DNA of 64,000 nucleotides, from NCBI GenBank assembly GCA_030686995.1, contig CM060684.1, positions 4,634,928 to 4,698,927 on the forward strand, given 5' to 3'. The position numbers and the translations under genes were made by a program. Shown piece after piece: positions 36,191-47,090 of this stretch. This stretch comes from Artemisia argyi (taxonomy: Eukaryota; Streptophyta; Magnoliopsida; Asterales; Asteraceae). Below the pieces are notes generated by a model. The model was not told the DNA's origin, did no database searches, and saw only the letters and a list, made by a program, of their open reading frames with translations. Position 1 is the stretch's first letter; the number at the start of each line of letters is the position of its first letter.

Positions 36191-38037
36191 TTTAGGATTT
36201 ATTATGAGATTTGTGTGGTTTGGAAAGGGAGCCGAGGAGAAGGGATTTATAAGGACATGAAATGGGGAATTAATGGCCCCAACATTTTATTATTTTATTT
36301 TTTAATGGAATTACCGAAAATGAGGGACAGCGGAAAACACATAACTACCCATTTTCAATATATTCATTAAAGGAAAAATAGACAAAATTTAAAGAGCAAA
36401 TTATGTAAATGAACTCTTTTTGATACCATTTTATGAAAATGGTCCGCGCATATGGTATTTACGAAAATGTCTATGAAATTGCGCCACCATGCAATGAATG
36501 AAAGACATGTGTTCATTGATGAATATGATTTTGACATGTGTTATAACGGCGCACAAAAAACAACACAAAAATACAAATATCAAATGCACAAAAACACAAC
36601 GCACAAGCGCACAACCACAAGATCCAAATCGCAAGAGCACAAGCGCACCAATTGATTTTTTTTTTGTGTGCGCATGATTTAGTAAAAAGACAAATAAATT
36701 ACAAAAAAATATCAAAGACACAAAATCCAAATGCCAAGCGCACATCGCACAACTCAAAATTTATTTTTTTGTGCGCATGATTTTATAAAAAGAAAAATAA
36801 ATTACAAAAAAATATCAAAACCACAAAATCCAAATTCCAAGCGCACACAAATAAATTACAAAAAAAATATCAAAGCCACAAAATCCAAATGCCAAGCGCA
36901 CAACGCACAACTCAAAATTTATTTTATTGTGCGCCAAAATATTGAGTTACATTTTGTCGAAAAAGGTTGGCAAAGATTGTCAAAGAGATTGGCAGTGTTA
37001 GTGAGAAGATAAAGGTGTTTGTTAGGTGAAGATGTGAGAATGAAAAAAGATAAAATAGAGATATGGTAAAGGTGTTTGTACTTCTCTCTCTTTAATATGA
37101 AAGCTACATTAGTGTTTTTAATGCAAAAGTAGTAAAAGTACAGCTCACATGTGCGTTTTGGTTTATAATTTGTGACGTGGTCCGTTTTCGTAAAATAATC
37201 GAAATTAGTTCATTCTTGTAAATCGGTTTAGGATATAGTCCACTTTGGTAATTATTTATTTATATATGTGACATTAGCTTTATGTTACATGTCCTGGAGC
37301 AATAAGTTAAATTGTGAGGACGTACTATATGGTTGATTATGTCACTCAGTTAATTAAACATTTTCTAATATACTTACACCATACTAAACATTTTTTTGTG
37401 TTTCTAAAATACGACTCTTGCAACGATAGAATTCTTCGATAGACTCAAAAACTTTTTTCTTTTATTGTCATTATTTCTGGTTTATCTGATTTAATAAATT
37501 CAATTTGAAACACAAACTAAATTTTATCAATGAATCTAAAATATGTCTATTTTGGATTACTCCAAATTGCCACTTGTACATATAATAATAATAATATCTC
37601 AACAATTAAGTTCTTTTATTGGATTTTTCATTGGGCTGAAAATTGGATATATATGGAAAATAAATTAAATATAGTATATATATCCACACACAAAAGATAG
37701 ATAAAGTTTGGGTTAATTTTGCAATATTTGAATCTTTAAAGGGGTATAGGTGAAGTTATGGGAACTAACCGAGGGTTGTTTCTTTTTTTCCTTATCTAAG
37801 GCTTCATATGGGTCTCACTTCCATATAAGCATCTTAATGGGGAAGAGATGATAAATTAAGCCTTGTGAATATAGACCATTTAAGAGATTTTTGTAGGCTT
37901 CATCTAAAAAGTAATAATATTAAATAGCATCCATTAGCTAAGGGAAAAAAAGAAACATCCCCTGAGTGAGGTATTTGGGTGGTACTCCGTAGTAAATAGT
38001 TGTTGGTCCCATTAAACCTTAAACGATGGCGAAAATT
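36191..38037. other. Upstream flank of the AAP fragment and gene-free spacer
   Basis: Contains the tandem repeats listed separately and a 20-bp word at about 37368-37387 (tatacttacaccatactaa) that is identical to the AAP exon 2/intron 2 junction, a further tiny AAP scrap. No gene. Confidence 0.5.
36570..36935. repeat. Degenerate tandem repeat rich in gcgcac / aagcgcac
   Basis: Repeats of a unit containing aaattacaaaaaaatatcaa, acaaaatccaaatgccaagc and gcacaactcaaaatttattt, in about three to four copies with variable spacing (75-115 bp). The open frames here are low complexity. Confidence 0.7.
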
Positions 38038-38545
38038 ACTGCAGAGGCGCCTGTCAAAACAGGTTGCCTCGCACAGGGTGGGTTTTTTTTTTTTTTTTTT
38101 TTTCATTCCCAAAAAGGCTTCTAATTTCGCTGCAAACATGCAGCGAAATAAATATGTACACGTGTCGCACTCTCGTTAATCCGAAAGCTAAAAAAAAAAA
38201 AAAAAAAACATTTCACATAAAAGTTGCAGCAAATTACAATAGTTTCGGGACCCACTTAAATAAAAAAAACAAAAAAAAACACACTTCTTTGCTTTGATGC
38301 AGCGATCTATTAAAAAGTAAAACCACACGTTGCTTTCAACTATTAGAAGTGACCTTTTCAACCATAAACTTTTTAATATTTACAAGTTTTTTATATAACA
38401 AACTTTATTCGTTAAATATTTAGCAAATATGTAGCGAATTCGTTAATAAAAAAAATACAGTTGCGAAGAGCTTTAAATTACGAACAAAACGAACTCAATA
38501 TTGATATACTTTTGACGTACGTACGATTTTCTAAAAAATGTTCAA

Positions 38546-38596
<51 letters not shown>

Positions 38597-39466
38597 CATT
38601 TTTTTAAAAATCTTTCAAACCACACTCTTAAACCACATGAGTCAAAGACGTACAATTATATTAAGAGGGATATCGTTTGAAAATAATAATGTAAACATTC
38701 ATTAACCAAAAAACCGTATACTGTACAATTATACTAAAAAACGTAAATGTTCATTGAAACAAGAAAAGGGTATTCATCTTTCGTAGAATTGCACAGTTTA
38801 CCATTTTTTGGTTTATGAATGTTTATTTTTTTATTTTAAAACGATACTCCTCTTTCATAGAATTGTTTGTCTTTGACCCAAAAAGTCTGTTTTGAAAGTT
38901 TTTTTTTAAAGAAAATATTATACATACATACTATCCTAAACTTTTTTATACAACAAACTTTATTCGTTAAATATTTAGCAAATATATAGCAAATTTATTA
39001 ATAAAAAAATATTGTTGCTAAGAGCTTTAAATTACGAACAAAACGAGCACAATATTGATAGGATTTTGACATACGTACGATTTTATTAAAAATATTGAAA
39101 TACGAGCCCAATATATATACATAAATCAAACTTGAACATTTTTTAAAAAATCGTACGTACGTCAAAAGCATATTAATATTGGGTTCGTTTTGTTCGTAAT
39201 TTAGAGCTCTTCGCAACTGTATTTTTTTTTATTAACGAATTCGCTACATATTTGCTAAATATTTAACGAATAAAGTTTGTTATATAAAAAACTTGTAAAT
39301 ATTAAAAAGTTTAAGGTTGAAAAGGTAACTTGTAATAGTTGAAAGCGACGTGTGATTTTACTTTTTAATAGATCGCTGCGTCAAAGCAAAGAAGTATGTT
39401 TTTTTGTTTTTTATATTTAAGTGGGTCCCGGAACTACTGTAATTCGCTGCAACTTTTATGTGAAAC

Positions 39467-39508
<42 letters not shown>

Positions 39509-39653
39509 TTTTCGGATTAACAAGAGTGCGACACGTGTACATATTTATTTCGCTGCACGTTTGCAGCGAAATTGGAGACCTTTTTGGGAATGAAAAAAAA
39601 AAAAAAAACCCACCCTCTGCGAGACAACCTGTTTTGACAGGCGCCTCTGCAGT
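38038..39653. mobile_element. 1.6-kb element with ~530-bp inverted arms
   Basis: The left arm (38038 to about 38545) is the near-perfect inverse of the right arm (about 39130-39653). The outer words actgcagaggcgcctgtc and gacaggcgcctctgcagt are exact inverses, and aatt flanks each side. Each arm contains its own hairpin (ttcgctgca ... tgcagcgaa) and a homopolymer run at the same place. The spacer holds a third, direct-orientation copy of part of the arm (about 38940-39090), an (AT)n run (38551-38595), and no transposase. Confidence 0.85.
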
Positions 39654-39826
39654 AATTTTGTTATATAAAAGTATTAATTACGAGTATAATATAATTTAGT
39701 TAAGGAAACCATTATAATTAGTAATTTTTTCTCTCATTTGACCAAATGTTGAAAACTCAACATTTCACTTGACAATTTTTGTATTATAAGTAGTTAAGAT
39801 TAAGATATATAAAGATATATACTTAC

Positions 39827-40068
39827 ACCATACTAATAGAGGCAGTGATGGTATATCCAATAGTGACACCCACAAGATTGGAATATTTTGCAATCCCACA
39901 TAACTGGACCTTTTTACAACCTATACATGATAATATTTGCAGCGATACAGATAGTGTTGAGCCAGATTCCTAATTTTCATAAGCTCTCGTGGCTCTCGAT
40001 ATTAGCTGCTGTCATGTCTTTTGCCTACTCTTCCATTGGTCTTGGTCTATCCATTGCTAAAGTCGCAG
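39827..40068. pseudogene. Two amino acid permease fragments fused head to head
   Basis: 39827 to about 39920 on the minus strand reads KKVQLCGIAKYSNLVGVTIG and on to ASISM, then a donor: the end of AAP exon 2, a paralogue of the copy at 35701. Directly beside it, 39924-40068 on the plus strand reads YMIIFAAIQIVLSQIPNFHK, then LSWLSILAAVMSFAYSSIGL and SIAKVAG: the next AAP exon. In an intact gene these are consecutive and on the same strand, so one piece has been inverted. This is non-functional. Confidence 0.85.
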
Positions 40069-40205
40069 GTTAATTATTTTTTTATTGATCAACATATATT
40101 TTAATTATTTATTTAATTGAGGTCTTGGTCTATCCATTGCTAAAGTCGCAGGTTAATTATTTTTTTATTGATCAACATATATTTTAATTATTTATTTAAT
40201 TGAGG
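40038..40205 (+). repeat. 83-bp tandem duplication at an AAP exon end
   Basis: Starts ggtcttggtctatccattgc at 40038 and again at 40121. It duplicates the exon end, its donor and the start of the intron. Confidence 0.9.
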
Positions 40206-40503
40206 TGGCAGACGAACAACATGTTGCATGGCGCAAGTGGTGGTCATGTAAGAAATAATATTTTGTGTTTAAATTTTATTATCAAATGTATACAAATAAA
40301 TATAATTTCTCTCTTTTTAATCTACACAAAATTCAAATGAAATCAAATTCAAATCCTATTCTAACCCAACTTATAAACCAAACAGACCTTAAATATGTGT
40401 GACAACGATAGTACCCGTCATAAAACCGCAAATTGTTTACGTAGCATTCATCATTATCCTCACTTTAGATGTCGTGTTACATGATGGATACATTATTTAG
40501 ACC

Positions 40504-40541
<38 letters not shown>

Positions 40542-41480
40542 CCTTCTTAAAAAGTGTTTAAGACATTTATAATTATGATGTTCGGTGGAACTGAGTTATG
40601 CTACAAATTTAACCCTTTGTCTTTTTATTTAACCTACCCCCACAATCTCATATCTCACCTAACCTTGTTTTGTTTGAAGGAAATCAACGTAAAAAACATC
40701 TTACAAGTTTTTACTACTCAAATACTCGTAACGTTTTTCATTTATTGCCTTTTTGATAATGATGATAAAAGATTTTTAGACTCTCAACTTGATGTTTAAC
40801 ATTTTCGCAACCAATTAGAGTCCCGGAAACGTGTTTTCTACATAACTAGAAAAACTTGTGAAACCAGAATACGGGTGGGGTGTTATCTCAATCGTTAAGA
40901 ATCGGACATTAAGTTGAAAACCGGCCAGGTTAAGAAACTAGCAGTTAGAATTGCTCAACAAACCGAAACAAACTTGGGTCGTGTTAGATATGAAATCAGC
41001 ATGTCCACCAAGTTATATAAAAACAAACGTTGCACCATATAGTAAAAGATTTTATTACAGTATTTAGATTTGATGTTCAGAAAGTATTATATTAAAACCA
41101 GAATAAAATAGTTGAAAGTTGCCCATTCAGTTGTTCCTTGACGTATCGAGACTATATATATAGAGCTCTCTTCATTAAAGAAAATGATTAAAAAATAATA
41201 ATAAAATCATATGGCTTTCTCAACTTGACAATACTTTATTCACCTTGTGCTAGATTGCTATTTTGTGCAACGTAACATAGCCTTGTCTTATACTCGATCC
41301 ATGTATTGAAAATTAGCAATCATTTCATAAGACGAGTCATTAAGATCGAGACCTTATTTACTAGGGGTGTTCACAGGTGGTTCGGTTAGTAGGAAGATTT
41401 AAACTATCCATCGCGAGGCGGGTAATTCATTTTACTACCCGAAACCGAACCGTGCTAGGCGGGTAACCTGACATGCGGGT

Positions 41481-41658
41481 CAGTGGCGGAACTAGAACAT
41501 TTTTTTTGGGAGGGCCGAATTTATTTTGGGGGGGCCGAATCGGAGATTTGTTTGTAACCTCAACTAAATTACCCCTAAAACATATAATATTTACACTAGG
41601 TGCCGCAAATTTTGGGGAGGCCGGGACCCTCCCCTGCCCCTTAATAGGTCCGCCATTG
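41481..41658. mobile_element. hAT-type MITE, 178 bp, nested
   Basis: Starts cagtggcggaactag, ends gtccgccattg, with a perfect 8-bp target duplication atgcgggt (41473-41480 and 41659-41666). It sits inside another repeat with ggttcggtt / cggttcacggtt ends (about 41363-41715). G-rich blocks gggagggcc and ggggggcc are as in the element at 11933. Confidence 0.88.
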
Positions 41659-41863
41659 ATGCGGGTACCTGAAATGAGTGGTTACCCACGGTTCGGTTCA
41701 CGGTTATCTATTTTAGATGTCTAAACGTATGAACGATAACATGATCTAAAACGTAAAAGAAGTAATTATACTATCCTACTTATGATCCCATGACCAAGAT
41801 GAGACCTGGTTCAGGATCGTATGCTTGCAGATATCCTGTCTGCTGAATGATTTATTTGTTAAT

Positions 41864-42008
41864 AGAGGAGTGATATGATCACATAAAAATTTCCACAAAG
41901 AAGTCTCATAAACTGATGTAGCGGAGTGTGATTGGTTCAATGAGAGAGAGTCACATCAGTTTGTGGGACTTCTTTGCGGAAATTTTTATGTGATCATATC
42001 ACTCCTCT
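41864..42008. mobile_element. MITE with 31-bp inverted ends, 145 bp
   Basis: agaggagtgatatgatcaca, continuing taaaaatttcc, is matched exactly by its inverse at 41978-42008. Inner inverted words (agaagtctcataaactgatg) extend the stem. It is absent from duplication copy A, so it is an insertion later than the duplication or lost there. Confidence 0.85.
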
Positions 42009-42245
42009 TATTAATAACGGTATTCAACAACCAAATGAAAGCAAACAGCTAAGATAGGATGAAGTATGTACACAAAACTACATACAGAACAATAAAATGC
42101 CTTCTTCCTTCCATTTAACATATTTTATTTCCATCCATAGAAAGATGACTATTTTGCCCTTCAGACATAAAGGGCCATACTATAACAACTAACGTTGGTG
42201 CTTTCTAGCCTAAGAGAACTAGAACTAAGATGAGCACCTCAATGG

Positions 42246-45200
42246 TTACAATGCAATTGCTTGCGGATAAGTAGCACTGACCTCCATTCGCAACGACCCC
42301 CAAACATGCTTGCATTCTTCCCACCTCGCCTTCATGCGCGCCAGAAACGCCTCTGCCCACGCTTCACTGTCACCATCTATGCTCAGATCATAAGGCACCG
42401 AGAAACTGTTTCCAGACCAAAGTTATTGTTACGAGCAGCCAGACGAAAAACAAAAAACATAAGCATGCAAACAAAAACTACAAAGTTGTGCATTCAAGGT
42501 ACATATATGCAGACATGAGGGATGTGACATGTGTGCACTTAAATGCCATGAACCTAGGCAAATCAAGTGCATTATTCTATGGCTTTAGATGAAACGATAA
42601 TATATGATTCAGCCGCGCCCCCATTTACCCATAGAACCACTACATAAAACACTAATAACTAGAAAAGGGTTCATTTCCACCAACTGGAGTGTGACTTAAC
42701 GTAATTTGCACACCCTTATGTACACAGAAGCCTATGTATCCAAGAACAATATACAGACAATACTCCAATTTTAATCTTCCCGGTTTCAAAATTTGTACTT
42801 TCCTAACACGGAAGCCTCCAAACAAGAAACCGTAGCAACTGAAGCTTGAGAAGTATAACTGACACATAGAAAAACAAGGTGTCTGGCATATAGCTGAATA
42901 TGATATTCACAGGGTTGACCACATTTATTTGGTGTGTGAGTGTGTCCTAGCAGCTTTTTGAGTCAACAGCACATGAAACTTAGTTTTCTTGGCCCAGAAA
43001 GTTCTGCCTAAAAGTGTCCAGAGAGGAAATTTTGTAAATCAAGTGATGCGGTTTCCCGTCATCAGCCACTATAGAAAGGCAATGACATAAACGGAATTCC
43101 AAATACATCAAAATTACTCAACATGACTATGATGCAATTTTAAGTAAGAATGTCTGCCATTAACTGCCATACCTATCCTTATCAGATGCTCTAATTCAAG
43201 TATCTAAGATAATTATCATGGCTGTTGCAGGAAGACTATTAGTTTAAATTTCTAACTATACTGTTAGCGCTGTATAGTTAGAATATTGGTTAATAAGGGA
43301 CTAGTAAGGGGACTATTCATTCAGAATTTCAGATGATGGTGAAACTTGGTTTAGACTTGTGGGTGGGTTAAGACCGGGTCTGTATTAATAATCAGAGTCA
43401 GAAGTGGGCCTCAGCTAGTCTTTAATAGTGAAGGTTGGGTATAAGGTGTCTATTTGGGAGGGGAGTAATGTGAGACTCGTAGGTGGGACTCGATCTGTTC
43501 TGATAATTAGTAAATGGTAGTGGGCCTCAGCCAATCCTAAATAATGAAGGTCCGGTAATTTATTCCCAATATACTCGGGATAAGCCAATTCTTAAGGAGG
43601 AAGAAAGACTATTTGGGGGAATTATTATTAAATCTTAGGCTTTTAAGCAGTGTTGTAAATATCGCTCGGCGGTCGACCACCGCCAAGCGCCAAGACCGAT
43701 ATGGCGGCGATATATCAGTGATATATCGGAGACCATAAATTATAAAGAAATTTATGTATATTTTTGAAATGCAACATATGTAACACAAAACAAAACATAA
43801 ATTATATTTATAACTTATAAGAGAGAACTGGTATACTACCAAAGTGCTCCAATTAAACTCGAATATATGACTGATTGACTCGAAACCGATAAATTTGACC
43901 GATTTGACCGATATGACCGATATTTGACCGATATGACCGATATTTGACCGATATGACCGAAATTTGACCGATAAATTTGACCGATATGACCGATATTTGA
44001 CCGATATGACCGATATTTGACCGATTTTGACCAAACCGATGAATTTGACCGATAAGTGAAATATCGTATCGGTCGACCGCCGATAAGCGATATATCACTG
44101 ATATATCGGCCGCCAAGACCGATATTTACAACACTTAAGAGAGATGGCTAACCTCTCGAAAGTCGGCCAACCACTTTCTTTCGTTATTGGTTATTTTCAT
44201 TCAATAAACATGCTAGGGTCATAATGCTTTGATGGTCCATTTATGACAATTATGTCTAACTAAAGTGCATTCTAGCATACCACAACAAACACATTTTCAA
44301 TGAGTACATTAGACTTCCGTAGCTAAATTATAGAAAGCTTGATACAGTTACATGAGATATAGATCAAAGGACTTTGGAGTCTTACCTCATTAACTCTTCT
44401 TCTGGAGGTCTTTTACTGGAGCTACTGTTCCTATAGTTTAACGTCTACCAAGTTAACACAATAACACCATAACATAACGAATGCTTAGTTTTTATAATAT
44501 AGTTTACATTTGAGTGTCAAACCTACTAACTTAGTACTTCCTGACTTGAAATCCAAGCGAATTCATTTATACTTTTGATATTTTTAGTACTTGACATTTT
44601 TTGTACGTCCATGCAATTGAAGTAAGGGTAACGACAAACCTGCGGACAAAAATGCTGAAAAGATGTAACGACTTAGTGGAAAGATTATATACAGCATCTT
44701 CTATATGGTCCTTGCCAAAAATATAAACCACAGGGTAACCAAGAAGCCACCTGCAGACAAAACAACTAGCAGATTAGGTAATGGGTTCGGTTCAAAAGGG
44801 TTAAATTTTGGAGGGGTTGAAACTTGAAGCAGATAGGGTCGGGTTGAGCACTTGAGCTAAAGACTTTTTGCATCCATTTTCTGGTAGCTACCTAGTGTGT
44901 GATACATGATTACTGTTAGCAGGTTTTGTGCTTTGTAAAAACTGTGTGAGCAACTTTCGACATGTTTGATCTGTCTATTTGACCCATTTCCATTTTAGCA
45001 CACAATGCTATTCTACCACATTGACTTGTTAACAATACGTGATATCCTACATCGACTCGTTTATAAGTAACTCTATATTGCCACCTCTTCAGAACATATC
45101 GTACATCCAATGGTGCATAAGGCCAAAAAAAGCTTAAAATAGACATCACGTGATGAATCTTCCTGGTCTTAATCCAAACAAGAATATTACAACTACATGT

Positions 45201-46829
45201 TTCCTTGTATGCATATTGGCAATATGAAATGTATTCAGGAAGGTTGCAAATTGAAGGTATAGAGAGCATTAATTACCCGTTGAGAGTTGGCAGAGTGACA
45301 AGCGTATCTTGCATAAGATGACTAAGATCAATGACCTCACAAGGCGGCTGATTAGTTGTTGAATCATCATTACCACAAAATACCGCCGAGAATAGCTTCT
45401 GCAGTGATAGAAACTGCGCTCCAACGGGACTGTTTTCGATCTCAGTTAGCATCTAGACGTAAAACAAAGGGCATCAGAAATGCAACAAGCTGAGAGACAC
45501 AGTAGTAACTAGTACCTGTGGTGGATCGTGTTGAAGGTCCACATAATGCAATTCATATTCTTTGTTTATTGCTGAGTTGATGAGACTAGCAATGCCTTTG
45601 AGATGTATCAAGTATATCATATCTTGGATGACCATCACGCGTAAATTCTCAAAGATGGAAGACTCCTCCTGAGTATACCAACAAGTCAGGTAAAAGTATT
45701 AGTCGTTCCAAATTGCACGTAGCAGCAATCAAAAATCATCTCAATATCTCTAGTACAAAATTGAATTATATAAATTGGGGTTATTATATAAAGGGCGAAT
45801 TACTTAAAAAGTCATCTAACTTGACACTTTTTGTCTTTGCGTGTAGTGAACATTTTTTTTTTTTTCTCATTGTGTGTACTGAACTTTCAAGTTTCGATAA
45901 TTGTGTGTATTTTGTGACCATTTTACACTTAATTTTTTCAAATTTTGAAGGGTAAAATGGTTATTTTAAAGCGTTTGTCTAACTTGTGCCCTTGCATACT
46001 AAAAGACACTGGAACCCCACAGAAAAGGACATAGGGATGCACATAAACTGTACTTTTCTGTGGATCCCAGTGTCTTTCTCTATGCCCCAGCGTCTTTTAG
46101 TGTGCTTGTTAGAAAAATCATATTTTAAATGGCTGAATGGGCACAAAATGATAAAAATTTGAAAGTTCTGAGGAAAAAAAAAATGTCGACTACACACAAA
46201 GACAAAAAGTGTCAAGTTAGACGACTTTTGAAGTAATTAGGCATTATATAAATACATACATCATTAAGTACCTGTAACTGTAAGTATAAAATAAGTCCAG
46301 TTTCAAAAACAATCTCTATGTCTACTATGTTTGGTGAAAGTAACTATTGCTGGTACCGGAGATAGAGATTATAAAAATAGATTATTTTTATAAGTCACGT
46401 GAAGTAACATTTTATTTTAAGAGATTATGGAATTTTATTTATTTTATTTATAATCTCTTATAAGTTGTGTCTGCCAAACAAATATAATATAAAATTGGAC
46501 TTATTATATACATACGAGTTGGAGGAGTTGGGTGAGAAATTGGGAGAGACGTAGTTGAAGGTCAGGGAGTTTTCCGCCGTAATCAATCATGATCACTGCT
46601 CGCATCCCACTGCATAATGCCAATATATCTGTTTTAAATAAATAAATAAATAAATATTATTATTATTATTATTAATAATAAAAATATTTGATATAAAAAA
46701 AAATGGAATAAAAAAGGAACCACCAGTGTTAAGACGGCGGTTGGAAGAAGGTCTGAGGCGCCATTTGATTTCAGCAAGTGATGATTCAACTGCCGACTTT
46801 ATTATTATTTCTTCTTCTTCCTTTAACAT
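42246..46829 (-). CDS. Conserved protein resembling UPF0739 / C1orf74 (DUF4504)
   Basis: Function unknown. Seven exons on the minus strand: 46829-46724, 46628-46516, 45668-45516, 45452-45277, 44750-44640, 44430-44386 and 42405-42246, giving 287 aa with all phases agreeing and all introns GT-AG. Recognisable stretches are SAVESSLAEIKWRLRPSSNR (12-31), RAVIMIDYGGKLPDLQ, a hydrophobic VMVIQDMIYLIHLKG, WLLGYPVVYIFG, and the ending FSVPYDLSIDG ... AWAEAFLARM ... YPQAIAL. There is no signal peptide or clear membrane span. The length is close to human C1orf74 (~270 aa), but the family assignment is from memory of these motifs and is moderate at best. Introns 2 and 6 each contain a transposon. Confidence 0.8.
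43648..44136. mobile_element. hAT-like element with gaccgatat repeats in intron 6
   Basis: Left end agtgttgtaaatatcg and right end cgatatttacaacact are exact inverses. Sub-terminal cggtcgaccrccg and gatatatcactgatatatc blocks are also inverted. The centre (43885-44030) is a tandem of ttgaccgatatgaccgata units. The open frames there are low complexity. No clear target duplication. Confidence 0.75.
45798..46238. mobile_element. Fold-back MITE in intron 2
   Basis: aattacttaaaaagtc plus taacttgacactttttgtct at the left are the inverse of the right end (agacaaaaagtgtcaagtta ... gacttttgaagtaatt). A second, inner inverted repeat (aaaagacactgg...; ...ccagtgtcttt) surrounds the centre. 441 bp, non-coding. 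Confidence 0.85.
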
Positions 46830-47090
46830 AATTACTTAATTATGATTATGATTATACAACAACACTAACAAACAAACTGACTGACTGAGTGAGTGAATAC
46901 CAACCAACCAACCAACTGTTTTATCTCTGGGCCGGACCATTTGATGTTTAAAACTATGTTATGTATGGATCACTTCACTTTAGGCCCAATACTATTTCTT
47001 CTATAACTATCACTTTTGGCCCACGTTATATAAAATGGAGACGTCTGTCTTGTTTCAAAAAAAAAACAAACTCCATCGTCATGGACGAAC
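46830..47090 (-). promoter_or_regulatory. Promoter of the UPF0739-like gene with site II motifs
   Basis: Three TGGGCC/GGCCCA words (about 46927, 46982 and 47017) lie within 200 bp upstream of the ATG. This is the site II / TCP-binding element common in promoters of constitutively expressed plant genes. Confidence 0.45.

Larger units (their letters stand above)
40250..42110. repeat. Dispersed duplication, copy B
   Basis: Partner of 20735-22650. It carries a poly-A run (40506-40539) at a different place from copy A and two private insertions (41481-41658 within a larger accccgaaccg-rich insertion near 41360-41710, and 41864-42008). It abuts the 3' end of the UPF0739-like gene. Confidence 0.85.

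Noticed and set aside
36431..36757. Cys/Phe-rich 108-codon minus-strand frame
   Set aside because: Lies in the gcgcac tandem repeats and reflects their composition.
43609..44116. Open frames with repeated ISVKYRSYRSN / SNIGHIGQ units
   Set aside because: Translation of the gaccgatat array in an intronic transposon; no protein family and period equal to the DNA repeat.
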